From: Spraguea lophii
Lineage: Eukaryota > Microsporidia > Spragueidae
DNA: 64,000 nucleotides
Direction: 5' to 3'
NCBI GenBank assembly: GCA_001887945.1
Contig: LDOQ01000301.1
Span: 1-64,000, forward strand
How positions within the stretch are numbered: position 1 is the first letter of the stretch; each line of letters opens with the position of its first letter. The notes beneath the pieces were generated by a model. It did not search any database. It saw nothing but the letters and a program-made list of their open reading frames with translations, and was not told where the DNA came from. Made by a program: the position numbers and the translations under genes. This document shows positions 29,550 to 39,542 of the stretch, one piece after another.

Positions 29550-30210
29550 AATATGTCTTTTTCTGATCATATAACTTTTTTAAAACTGAAGAAAACATTT
29601 TTTATTGGATTGTGTCCCGGTGAACAAAGTGGTAAAAATAAATAACTGATGTTTTTACTTTTTAAAAAATCCAAGATTAAAAGAGATTGGTTATTTATAA
29701 TAGATTCATTAAAACATTCACTTAAAAAATATATAAAAAAATCCGTGTTGAAAACAATATCTTATAATTTGATTTTAGTTATGCTTTCCAGCTCAAATAA
29801 AGCACATATAAATAAATTCTTGCTTTTTTGAAGAAAGAGATGGCAGAAAGCATCAATATTTTTAAGAGAATAACATATAAGATGTTTGTATGTAAGTTAA
29901 ACTCATATTCTTCTAAAAAACGAAGTTGTGTATTTTTTCCAAACGACTGTGAACAGTATCGTAAATTACATTCTCTATGACTATCAGTAAGTATGATGTA
30001 TGTCTTTTTCAGTCTTTTACTTGTCATTCCAATAAATATAAGTAATTTATTAATAGAAATGTGTAATAACTTTAATCCTTTAGACATCAGTGTTTTCTGT
30101 GCTCTTTTTTGTGTCAATGAACTGTCGCTGAAACTCTCTCTTATAAACACCCCTTTTTGGTTTATCTGTTTTTTAGAGCAACCGACAAAAATGATGCCTG
30201 TATCAATCAC
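29550..30210 (-). pseudogene. Second decayed Tc1/mariner (IS630-like) transposase
   Basis: On the minus strand, a 143-codon frame (30210-29779) carries a helix-turn-helix region (LLHISINKLLIFIGMTSKRLKKTYI) and then FLEEYEFNLHTNILY, the position of the first catalytic block (family FIDE.GFNLHT), with Glu where the catalytic Asp belongs. After stops and a frameshift the C-terminal part is seen at about 29580-29720: ESIINNQSLLILDF (family Asp-Asn pair changed to Asn-Asn), LFLPLCSPGHNPIKNVFFSF (usual LPPYSP.LNPIE..F). Two catalytic positions are changed and stops interrupt the frame, so it is inactive. It is a different element from the relic at 8585-9420, judging by the different motif sequences. 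Ends not found. Confidence 0.65.
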
Positions 30211-30698
30211 CTAAAAGTTAAAACTCTCTATAAACACTAGACTTTTCGAGGTTCGTTATTTCCAATATTTTTTTCTGTTATACACACCACAGGTTTACGC
30301 TAATTAAACATTAAATTTACTGTTAATAAAATATACTTAACAATGTTTATTTATTCATTTTAAACCTTTTCCTATTAATTTCTCCTTATATATAAAACAA
30401 TAAAGAATATAAAAAAGAATAATGTTTATCAAATAAATATAATATTTTATTTATATTCTTTATTATTTTTATTCTAAACACAAGATAATTTTATTTAATA
30501 TGATAGATTAAAATCCCATTAAATTGAATATATGTAATTATTTCTTTTCTTTCACTCAATCATACTTTTATTATTATATTTAATAATACTTAGATATAAT
30601 CAATTAATTTAATATTCTAATATTCTCCTCATTTAACAATTAATTAACATTATAATATTAATATTCTTACCCTAATTCTATAACGAATATTAATATTT
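30211..30698. other. Intergenic spacer
   Basis: About 490 bases between the transposase relic and the membrane-protein gene; A/T-rich, nothing recognised. The left end may include the 5' remnant of the transposon. Confidence 0.35.
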
Positions 30699-32285
30699 TT
30701 ACAACAATCTTATAAATCTTATATGTCGTCCTAACACCTTTACCAATACATAAAATCTATTATATATACAAAAAAAGTATATTGCTGCAATACAATAATA
30801 TATTACGAACCAATAATTATCAATACCTTCTTCTATAGGATATTTATACATACTATTATTTATGCTTTGAAACAATACCACATAAATGAAAAACATCATC
30901 AAAAAACCATTATTTGCGAAATTTCGTTTATAATTTACTACCATAACATATCCTATGCTTAATAAAATAGATCCCAACAGAATTAATACGAGTGAAATAA
31001 ATATATTTTTATCCGTTAAATTATTTAAATTCAGAAAACTGTTATCAATAGTAGTAGAGCCTTTCATTTTCCATATAATAGATTTTAAAAGATTATTTAC
31101 TTCTTCATAATGTAAAATCACATAGCCAATAGATGTACATATTATCCAGAATGCAATATTTATAATATTGTTTTTTTTCGATAAAATCGCAAAACCGCCG
31201 TTCAATGAGATAATTGCAAGTTTTCTGAAAAGACAAAGTATGGTAAGTATAAATACTATAAATACGTGATCTGATATAATTAAGGATCCAACCGTTGACA
31301 TACAACTTAATAGATCTATATTTTTTCTTCTAAAAATTATCGCACCGTTTCCTCTGGTTTCATATTCTAAATTTACTAATGACATGTAGAAAGCACAGAA
31401 TATCATAAGGAAGGAATAAAATAATTCATTCGCTGCTAATGGTGTCATAAAGAAAATAATAAGAGATATCGTCAATAGTATTGTGGCCATGGAATTATAA
31501 TCATATGCTCGGTAAAGAAAATAGAAAATAATAATATCTAAAATAGAAACGATTCCAGCTTTCGTAAGAGTTAAAGCATTGATTTTTAATTTTGCTGGAA
31601 TAATAGCTACTCTTCTTTGTGGTTCTGTTGTATTATTGGTTTCTGTTGTATTGTTATTCACTGCTGTATTGTTATTATCCGTTGTATTATTATTAATCGC
31701 ATTATTATCTGTATTACACTCTACCGTATTATCACCATTATTATCAATCACATTATTCTCTATTGTATTATTATTGATTACATTATTCTCCGTTATATTA
31801 TTACCATTATTCTCTTGTGTATTATTTTCTATTGTATTACCCTCTGTATTATCACCATTATTTTCTATTTGATCATTACCCTCTACCGTATTATTATCAA
31901 TCACATTATTACCATTATTTTCTATTTCCACATTTACTACAGATATTCCTTCTTCCTGTCCAACATTTACTTTAGTATTATTTTGTATCGCTTTTCTCCT
32001 TATTATTAAATTAACCATTATATGTGTTACAATAAAAATTATGCCTGCAACTATATTATATACCATCATAAAAATTTTTATGCCTGGTGTCCTCTTATTT
32101 GCTTCATACGTAAAATACAACCCTGCTATTAACAATAATGGTATAAGCAATATTTTATATTTTATATATATTTTCTTTCGTAATATTCTAAAGAATCTTA
32201 ATATCTTTTTATTTAATGTTAGTGGTTTGCGTCTTCTTAGTCGTTTGTTCAAAATGTTTTGCAATTCTATAGTAGATGGTGGCAT
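30699..32285 (-). CDS. Hypothetical multi-pass membrane protein with Asn-rich loop
   Basis: A 528-residue protein, started by AATCCCCCATATATG. After a basic N-terminus there are two hydrophobic segments (about 45-61 and 70-95), then a 120-residue hydrophilic loop made mostly of Asn, Thr, Glu and Asp (about 105-225: ENNGNN, NNTIENNV, DNNNTAVNNNTT), then eight or so further membrane segments (about 240-515). The conserved-looking part is the C-terminal half. I cannot match it to a transporter or enzyme family. The loop is of the same type as the insertions in POP1 and the M16 peptidase nearby and is probably exposed on one side of the membrane. Confidence 0.8.
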   Translation of the reverse strand: MPPSTIELQNILNKRLRRRKPLTLNKKILRFFRILRKKIYIKYKILLIPLLLIAGLYFTYEANKRTPGIKIFMMVYNIVAGIIFIVTHIMVNLIIRRKAIQNNTKVNVGQEEGISVVNVEIENNGNNVIDNNTVEGNDQIENNGDNTEGNTIENNTQENNGNNITENNVINNNTIENNVIDNNGDNTVECNTDNNAINNNTTDNNNTAVNNNTTETNNTTEPQRRVAIIPAKLKINALTLTKAGIVSILDIIIFYFLYRAYDYNSMATILLTISLIIFFMTPLAANELFYSFLMIFCAFYMSLVNLEYETRGNGAIIFRRKNIDLLSCMSTVGSLIISDHVFIVFILTILCLFRKLAIISLNGGFAILSKKNNIINIAFWIICTSIGYVILHYEEVNNLLKSIIWKMKGSTTIDNSFLNLNNLTDKNIFISLVLILLGSILLSIGYVMVVNYKRNFANNGFLMMFFIYVVLFQSINNSMYKYPIEEGIDNYWFVIYYCIAAIYFFCIYNRFYVLVKVLGRHIRFIRLL

Positions 32286-33380
32286 ATATGGGGGATTTAT
32301 ATAGAAAAATAAAAATAAAATCAGAGAAAAAAAAGGAGATAATGATGTTTATATATAATAATTGAGTATAAGAAGTTTATTACATGTAAGTAGTACGTAT
32401 TTAATTGTATATGATTTTTTATATAGAAATATATATATATTTTAAAGTTTAAATATATTTTTAATAAAAAATGATCTTTTTTTTTGATTTATAATAAAAT
32501 TATAATAATAGATTCTGAGAATAATAAGCTTATATAGGACTATACAATAATCATAGGATCATACAATAATTATATATAAATTATATTATTATATTAAAAT
32601 ATAATTAATGAGATTAAATAAATATCCTATTTAAGAAAACGTATCAGCCAAAAGCAATTCTTACCACATCATCTTTAATAATAAAATATATTTTATAAAC
32701 TTTTCTTAAGTATATTATCTTTAAACATCCATTCCTTTTAAAATAATTATAGAAACTCTTTTCTTGATTTTAAATGAAACTTTTATTTATAGAAATTTAC
32801 TGGTCAATTACAGTTTATGACTTTTGGTTCCTAAAAACATATTTAAATTTGTACTAACTGTATTATTTATAAATATACATTAATCTTATCTTATATTTTA
32901 GAATATTATTATTTTACGTATGATATAATCATCATTTCTATCATACTTATTGAGATTCTAATATCTTTTTTTATATACTAATATTTGATATAATAATATC
33001 ATTCACAAATCAATATAGAAATTGCAATTACACCTGTTAAACAATACTTTACCCTGATAATAGGATCGTTATACAAAATACAATTAATACTACATTATCA
33101 AATCCTCACCTACTCAACATATTTTCTCTTATACATTTTATTCTATATAATCCATTGATGTTTAAAAACACGTATATTAACTTCAACACTCCAATACCTG
33201 AATAAAAATTCATAAGATTAAATTTATAACAAAAAAATTAAATAATAATATCTTTATTAAATTATCATATATTCATATCTCTATTAAATAATAATATCTT
33301 TATTATAAATCTATTCCTATTACTTCATTATCATATCTTCTCTATAACATCTCTATCATTATTATCATATCTCAATCGTA
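32286..33380. other. Intergenic spacer carrying a dispersed repeat
   Basis: About 1.1 kb. It contains a copy of the dispersed repeat (32810-33045). The stretch 33240-33380 near the 3' end of the M16 gene is low-complexity with repeated attatcatatct-like words. No gene or RNA seen. Confidence 0.45.
32810..33045 (+). repeat. Dispersed intergenic repeat, copy D
   Basis: Core is diverged (aactgtattatttataaatatacattaatcttatctta), but the middle (ataatcatcattt, attgagattctaat) and right part (aaatcaatatagaaattgcaattacacc) match the copies at 26035, 43985 and 52060. Confidence 0.5.
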
Positions 33381-36300
33381 TCATATATTCATATCTTTAT
33401 ATACTTTTACTATAGCTATCTCTTCTATATATTCTTCTATATTCAATATATCATATATATTCATATTATATAATATTTCAACCATCCTCTCTCTATAATA
33501 TACATCAAATATATTATTACTATCCAATCCCCAATAGAATTCATTAAACTCAGAAATATTACGTAAAGGTTCAGTATAATTATTTATAAGAGATAATTTT
33601 ATATCTTCAAACAATTTCATATTAATATGTTTATTAGTATGGTTGGTAGTGGTTAGGTTGGTAGTGATAGTAATATTAGTATGGTTGGTATGATTGTTAG
33701 TATTATCATTCTTATCATCACCCTCAGACCTATCACACTTACTACCACTATCATCCTTATCACACTTATCATCATTATAATAAAATAAATATTTTAATTC
33801 TTCTATATATTTTATTATTCTATTACATATATCATTTACATCTCTATCACCTACTACTTTAAAAGATATAAATATATTACCATCTATCATAATATTATTA
33901 CATCCTACTATATAACCATAACACTCATTAGTTCTTAATTGATTATAAAATATATCTTCAGATAATTGTAAATAGAATTTTAATCTTAGATAATTTTTTA
34001 AATAACTATCTATGTTCGTGATATTACTTTTACCATCTATATTCTTATTACTCTTATTATCATTATTTTTATTATGGTTAATAGAAATATCTTTTATTCT
34101 ATCATTTATATTCTTATCATTATTTTTACTTACTTTTAAAAATATAGAACAACCATTATTTTTTTTATCTTCTGATTGTAATTCTATTACCTTTACTTTT
34201 TTATTTAATATTTTATAATTACTATTAATATGTTTATTAGTAGTATTACTGTTATTATTGTTTTTAGTAATAGTATTATTATTGTTGTTAGTAGCATTGT
34301 TATTGCTGTTAGTGGTATTATTATTGTTGGTAATATTAATATTACTTTTAATAGTATTATGATCATTACTGTCAGTATTACCCTTAATATTATTATTACC
34401 ATCATTACACTTACTATTATAATTAATACTATTGTTAATATTAATAAACATATTCTTTATTTCTTCTTCTTTACATTTACCTATTATCATTACTCTATTA
34501 ACCATAAACTTTATATTATCTCTTATACTATCATTTATACTATTATTATCTCTTATATTATTACCATTTATATCTCTTATACTATCATTATTATTGTTGT
34601 ATAGTATATCTAACCATTCTTGAGGTAGCTTATATTCTTTATTATATATTTTATTAATACCATCATAGAAATAAGAATAACAACTACCACTCTTACTTTC
34701 TATAAGATTATTTATTATATTTTCTAATGATACTCTATAGAATTTATTGTTAATTATATTGGTAGTAGTATGAGTGGTAGTAGTTATATTGTTGATATGA
34801 TTATCATTATTTCTACCATCATTCCTAGTATCACTTCGATCATCACTCTTATTATCACCATCACACTTATCATTACCATTATCACTCTTAATATCACTAT
34901 TATTACCACTCTTATAATAAGATATATATTCTATAAACAATTCTATTATTCCTATAATATTATATCCACTAATATATATTTCTATACCATTCTTTAATGC
35001 ATAAGTTATAGATATATTATTTTTACTAAGAATATTATCATATTCTTCTTTAAAATACTCTTCTACTATAGTAATATATAATAATACAAATATATTATAT
35101 TCAGTAGATAAATGGATAGAAGCGTATAATTTATCAGTAGTATATTTATTAATATTAAATATTCTTAGCATATTTATATTATCATTAGTTATATTAGTTA
35201 TATTGTTAATATTATTGTTAGTATAATTATTAGTTATATTAGTATTATTATTGTTAATATTCCTAGGGTCAGTAAGGTTAGTTTTACCATTAATATATTT
35301 AGTATTATAATTAGGGTCAGTAAGGTTAGGCATATCTATATTATGCTTATACTTATTATTAAGATTAATAGAATTATTTAATATTAATTTATTATTCTTA
35401 TAAACATATTCTGTATATTCATTAATATTATTGATTTTATTGTGTATAGTAGTATCTATATCTTTAATATCTTTCTCTATAATACTATTATAATTATTAT
35501 ATAGTTTATCTTCTAATAATAAAATATTATTACTTTTAATATTATTTATATTCTTATATAAAATATATTTTATATTTAATATATCATTGATATTTATCTT
35601 ATATACTTTATATTTTATATTATAATATTTATCTATTCTATATTCTGTATTATTATTTATATTATTATTAGTAGTTATATTATCATTAATAGTAATATCA
35701 TTATATCTATTATCATCATCATTATCTACACCACCATCATTATTATTATTATCATCATTACATCTATTATTAACTTCTAATACTATCCAATTATTGATAT
35801 CACTCATATATTTAAATATATCATTAATATATTCTATATCAACATCAAATACTTTATCTCTATAAAATAAATATTCTATATCTTTATTTCTAGTATTATT
35901 ATTAGTATTATAAGGGTTAGTATAGGTTAGATTATCATTTATATTTTTATTCTTACTATGATTAATATGATTGTTATCATATTTATTATTAATTCTATTA
36001 CACCTATCATACTCATCATATTTATTATTATTGGAATATATTAATCTCTCTGCACAAAGAACACTAAGATCTACAGGATTATCTTTCTCTTTATTTTTAT
36101 ATTCTCTATCTATAATATATTTATATGTATTTATATCATTCTTTATCTCTTTTAAATATTTAGATAATAATGATAATATAACATAATTATTTTTAATATG
36201 ATTGTTATGTTTGTTAGTAGTATGTTTAGTATGATTATCAATATTATTATCGTTATTAACATTACAATCACTACTGCTCTTAACACTACCATCATTACCA

Positions 36301-37862
36301 TCACTACAACCATCTCCACTATCACGATCATTAACACTAGAATCATTATTGTTTAATAGTTTAAATATTATTTTAAATTTAGTTCTACTTCTATTACCAT
36401 CTATATCACATTGTATTTCTGTTATAAGATTATTTATTTTTAATATATTACTTATACTATCTCTATCTTCTTTTAATAACATATATTCTATATAATTATA
36501 TATATTATAAGGTAATAGATGTTCAGGTGGTAATATTATAAGTATATGTAATTCATTTATATTAGATAATGATACTACTTTTATATATTTTATATTTGTA
36601 TTAGTGTTTATATTTATATTATTTGTATTTATATTATTTATATGGTTATTAAAGAATGTACGAGGGTTAGATAAGGTTAGATTATCATTCATATTCTTAG
36701 TATGATTAATATGATTGCTAGTGATATCATCATTATCATCATAACACTCATCATTACCATTATTATTATGTTTAATATCTTTAAAACTATCTTCTATATA
36801 TTCTTTTAATATCTTTGTAGAATAATTACCTTGTAATACTACTACTATATTAGATTTACTATATTTTTTAAATAATTTTATTAATTCTTTTCTTATATTT
36901 ATATTAGTATTGGTATTGTTGGTATCTTTATTAATAATATCTATATCATCACCACTATCACTACCACTATCACTATAACACTCATCTTCATTATCATTAT
37001 AATCCTCATTATATCTTAAAGTATATTTATTACCTGTAGTAAATTTACTCTCTATTCCACCTAATATTATATTTTCTATCCTTTCTATTCTAATATTATC
37101 ATTATTATACCTATTTTTAAATTCACTATCTACTGCTAATATTTCTTTATTGATATATTTTTTATTAAACAATGGATTAATGAAGAATTGAGCAAACATA
37201 TCCAATGCATTCTTAAGTTTAGATTTAGTGTGTTTAGTAGTAGTGGTTTGATGGTTGTTAGTATTAGTGGTGGTAGTATGATTGTTATGATTAGTATTAT
37301 TAATATTATTATTTTGATTGTTGTTATCATCTAAATCATTACTACCATCCAGATCACCTCTATTATTACCATCTAAACCACCATCCAAATCTAAATTATC
37401 ACATAAACCATCTGAATCTATTTTAAAATAATAACATGTAGTATCTGTTGATGTATATGCATTAGAATAACCATTATTCATAGCTAAATAATTATCAAAT
37501 GCATTTACACTTTTATATTTCTTAGTACCCATAAATAACATATGTTCTAGAAAATGAGCTAACCCTGGTATGTGGTTAGGATCAGAATGTCCACCCATAG
37601 AAACTATAAGCACACAACTAGCAGATATATCTTTATTATCATTGGTATTATTAGTGGTAGTGTGATTGTTATTGGTGGTAGTATGGTTGATGGTATGATT
37701 GTTATTGTTATCTTTATCACTCATAATATTTTCATCATCTCTATCACTCATAATATTATCTTTAGTTGATATAGTTAATACCTGTATATTCTTATATATA
37801 AAATAATTATATTCATTATTATCATTATCATATTTTATAATATTTATTTTATCTTTTAACAT
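33381..37862 (-). CDS. M16 metallopeptidase (insulin-degrading-enzyme-like), giant Asn-rich form
   Basis: A 1493-residue protein, about half again as long as usual IDE/Ste23 enzymes (about 1000). The active-site block GGHSDPNHIPGLAHFLEHMLFMG carries the inverted zinc motif HFLEH (residues 103-107), followed by NAFDNYLAMNNGYSNAYTS as in the family and by ILAVDSEFKNR with the third-ligand Glu. The later part has NQLRTNECYGYIVG (family QLRT.EQLGYIV), confirming an inverzincin. Conserved segments are separated by many insertions of Asn, Asp, His, Thr and Ser (NHTTTTNTNNH, DGNDGSVKSSSD). The module N-L-T-[YDL]-[TPS]-N-P recurs about four times. The start is fixed by ATACCCTAAATG. Asn-rich loops probably loop out of a working fold, but activity is unproven. 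Confidence 0.88.
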   Translation of the reverse strand: MLKDKINIIKYDNDNNEYNYFIYKNIQVLTISTKDNIMSDRDDENIMSDKDNNNNHTINHTTTNNNHTTTNNTNDNKDISASCVLIVSMGGHSDPNHIPGLAHFLEHMLFMGTKKYKSVNAFDNYLAMNNGYSNAYTSTDTTCYYFKIDSDGLCDNLDLDGGLDGNNRGDLDGSNDLDDNNNQNNNINNTNHNNHTTTTNTNNHQTTTTKHTKSKLKNALDMFAQFFINPLFNKKYINKEILAVDSEFKNRYNNDNIRIERIENIILGGIESKFTTGNKYTLRYNEDYNDNEDECYSDSGSDSGDDIDIINKDTNNTNTNINIRKELIKLFKKYSKSNIVVVLQGNYSTKILKEYIEDSFKDIKHNNNGNDECYDDNDDITSNHINHTKNMNDNLTLSNPRTFFNNHINNINTNNININTNTNIKYIKVVSLSNINELHILIILPPEHLLPYNIYNYIEYMLLKEDRDSISNILKINNLITEIQCDIDGNRSRTKFKIIFKLLNNNDSSVNDRDSGDGCSDGNDGSVKSSSDCNVNNDNNIDNHTKHTTNKHNNHIKNNYVILSLLSKYLKEIKNDINTYKYIIDREYKNKEKDNPVDLSVLCAERLIYSNNNKYDEYDRCNRINNKYDNNHINHSKNKNINDNLTYTNPYNTNNNTRNKDIEYLFYRDKVFDVDIEYINDIFKYMSDINNWIVLEVNNRCNDDNNNNDGGVDNDDDNRYNDITINDNITTNNNINNNTEYRIDKYYNIKYKVYKININDILNIKYILYKNINNIKSNNILLLEDKLYNNYNSIIEKDIKDIDTTIHNKINNINEYTEYVYKNNKLILNNSINLNNKYKHNIDMPNLTDPNYNTKYINGKTNLTDPRNINNNNTNITNNYTNNNINNITNITNDNINMLRIFNINKYTTDKLYASIHLSTEYNIFVLLYITIVEEYFKEEYDNILSKNNISITYALKNGIEIYISGYNIIGIIELFIEYISYYKSGNNSDIKSDNGNDKCDGDNKSDDRSDTRNDGRNNDNHINNITTTTHTTTNIINNKFYRVSLENIINNLIESKSGSCYSYFYDGINKIYNKEYKLPQEWLDILYNNNNDSIRDINGNNIRDNNSINDSIRDNIKFMVNRVMIIGKCKEEEIKNMFININNSINYNSKCNDGNNNIKGNTDSNDHNTIKSNINITNNNNTTNSNNNATNNNNNTITKNNNNSNTTNKHINSNYKILNKKVKVIELQSEDKKNNGCSIFLKVSKNNDKNINDRIKDISINHNKNNDNKSNKNIDGKSNITNIDSYLKNYLRLKFYLQLSEDIFYNQLRTNECYGYIVGCNNIMIDGNIFISFKVVGDRDVNDICNRIIKYIEELKYLFYYNDDKCDKDDSGSKCDRSEGDDKNDNTNNHTNHTNITITTNLTTTNHTNKHINMKLFEDIKLSLINNYTEPLRNISEFNEFYWGLDSNNIFDVYYRERMVEILYNMNIYDILNIEEYIEEIAIVKVYKDMNI

Positions 37863-37914
37863 TTAGGGTATTTATTTATTATTTTATATTTGTTTTTTAT
37901 TATACATTACTTCG

Positions 37915-38073
37915 ATATTTTTATTATTATCTTTATTACTTTCACTCATCCTCATTTCATCCTCACCACTCACCACACTCTACTTCACTACATTCACCAT
38001 ACTCCACACTCACCACATCATACCTCACTCCACATTTATTATTTTATTAAATTATAAACAAACCCCTTCTTAT
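37915..38073 (+). promoter_or_regulatory. G-free C/A/T tract in the divergent promoter of RPT5 and the M16 gene
   Basis: No G occurs in 159 bases on the plus strand, ending at the RPT5 start codon. Between 37940 and 38032 the tract is C-rich for this genome, built of CACTCACC, CACCAC and CATCC words, unlike the usual A/T spacer. A purine counterpart (GTGAGTGAGTGAG) lies just after the RPT5 stop. Function unknown; strand-asymmetric composition may reflect transcription or a simple-sequence expansion. Confidence 0.55.
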
Positions 38074-39364
38074 GTCTAATCACGATATATCTTCTGTTAC
38101 ATTAGATATAGACCATATGTCTATAGATACACTTAAAGATAGAATACAATTAATACGTTCTGAAACCAGGTTATTACAGAGTGAGGTTAATCATATAAAA
38201 AATAGAATGGATGTATTAAATGGTAAGATTGCAGAAAATGAAGAAAAAATAAAAATGGGTTCTCAACCACCGTTTTTAGTGGGAAATATGGTAGAATTGT
38301 TAGATAGTGATAAATATGATAAGTATGATAGTAATGGTGATAATAATAAAAATAATACTAAACATGATAGTAATAAACATGATAAAAATAAATACGACGA
38401 TGGTGGTAGTGTGGTGTGTAGTACTACCAGGGTAACATCATACCTGCCTATGACGGGTTTGGTAAAGAATGAAGATTTGTCGCCTGGTGATTTGGTATCG
38501 ATGCATAAAGACACGAATGTGATATTTGAGAAATTGCCGCCAGATTATGATAATAGGGTGAAAGCTATGGAATTGGACGATAGGCCGGCGGAAACGTATG
38601 ATGATATTGGTGGATTGGAAAAACAAATACAAGAATTGAATGAGGCGATAGTGCTACCATTTCTACACCCTGAAAGATTTACAAAATTAAATATACGTCC
38701 ACCTAAAGGTGTTATAATGTACGGTCCACCTGGTACAGGAAAAACATTGATGGCACGTGCATGTGCTAGTATGACGAATGCCACGTTTTTAAAATTGGCA
38801 GGACCACAGTTGGTACAGATGTACATAGGAGATGGTGCGAGATTGGTGAGAGATGTATTTAAATTGGCGAAAGAAAAAAAGCCTTCTATAATTTTTATAG
38901 ACGAGATAGATGCGATAGGAACAAAAAGATCTGATAGTGATAGAACGGGAGATCGTGAAGTACAAAGAACTATGTTGGAATTACTTAATCAGTTGGATGG
39001 ATTTAATCAGGATAAGAATGAAGTTAAAATTATAGCGGCAACCAACAGAATAGATATATTGGATCCAGCATTATTAAGATCAGGAAGAATTGATCGAAAG
39101 ATAGAATTCCCCCTACCTAACATAGAAGGAAGAAAAAGAATATTACAAATACATGCAAGAAAAATGAATATAAAAGATATAGATTTTGGTGAGCTTGCAC
39201 GATCTACAGAACAGTTTAATGGTGCACAATGTAGAGCAGTGTGTGTAGAAGCGGGAATGGCAGCATTGAGAAATCAGAGGAAAGAGATAATACATAATGA
39301 TTTTATGGAGGGAATACAAGAAGTACTTTCAAGAAAGAAAGCAGATGTCGTATATTACAGTTAA
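38072..39364 (+). CDS. RPT5: 26S proteasome regulatory ATPase RPT5 (PSMC3)
   Basis: A 430-residue AAA ATPase of the proteasome base. The N-terminal coiled coil is at residues 18-65, followed by the OB region ([29 protein letters not shown], typical of RPT5). The AAA core has GPPGTGKT (218-225), [15 protein letters not shown] and [14 protein letters not shown]. The C-terminus ends YYS, a hydrophobic-Tyr-any tail that fits the HbYX rule for opening the 20S gate. An oddity is an insertion at residues about 79-113 of K, D, N, Y and H ([16 protein letters not shown]...) between coiled coil and OB fold, absent from other RPT5 proteins. ACCCCTTCTTATG supplies the start motif. Confidence 0.95.
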   Translation: MSNHDISSVTLDIDHMSIDTLKDRIQLIRSETRLLQSEVNHIKNRMDVLNGKIAENEEKIKMGSQPPFLVGNMVELLDSDKYDKYDSNGDNNKNNTKHDSNKHDKNKYDDGGSVVCSTTRVTSYLPMTGLVKNEDLSPGDLVSMHKDTNVIFEKLPPDYDNRVKAMELDDRPAETYDDIGGLEKQIQELNEAIVLPFLHPERFTKLNIRPPKGVIMYGPPGTGKTLMARACASMTNATFLKLAGPQLVQMYIGDGARLVRDVFKLAKEKKPSIIFIDEIDAIGTKRSDSDRTGDREVQRTMLELLNQLDGFNQDKNEVKIIAATNRIDILDPALLRSGRIDRKIEFPLPNIEGRKRILQIHARKMNIKDIDFGELARSTEQFNGAQCRAVCVEAGMAALRNQRKEIIHNDFMEGIQEVLSRKKADVVYYS

Positions 39365-39394
39365 AATTAATGTGATTGAGACAAGATAAGTGAC

Positions 39395-39535
39395 ATAAAG
39401 ATGTGAGTGAGTGAGTGAGGTAAATGTGAGATAAAGTAAGTAATTAAAAGAAAGTAAAGTTAAAATAAATGATATAATAAAAATGAAGAAAAATAAATAA
39501 AAGTTAAAAGAAATATCATTTATAATTATACAATC
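39395..39535 (+). repeat. Purine-rich, nearly C-free tract after RPT5
   Basis: From about 39395 the plus strand has no C for some 130 bases and includes gtgagtgagtgaggt (39402-39421), the complement type of the CACTCAC words upstream of RPT5. Together the two tracts flank the gene as imperfect inverted simple sequences. Confidence 0.5.
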
Positions 39536-39542
39536 TATAATA

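Noticed and set aside
34012..35000. Several frames on the plus strand and in other minus-strand frames within the M16 gene
   Set aside because: Repetitive AAT/ATT-type codons leave alternative frames open; their Ile/Leu/Val monotony shows they are shadows.
35270..36680. agggttag words taken as internal telomere repeats
   Set aside because: They are not in tandem, lie inside a coding frame and encode the N-L-T-x-x-N-P module.
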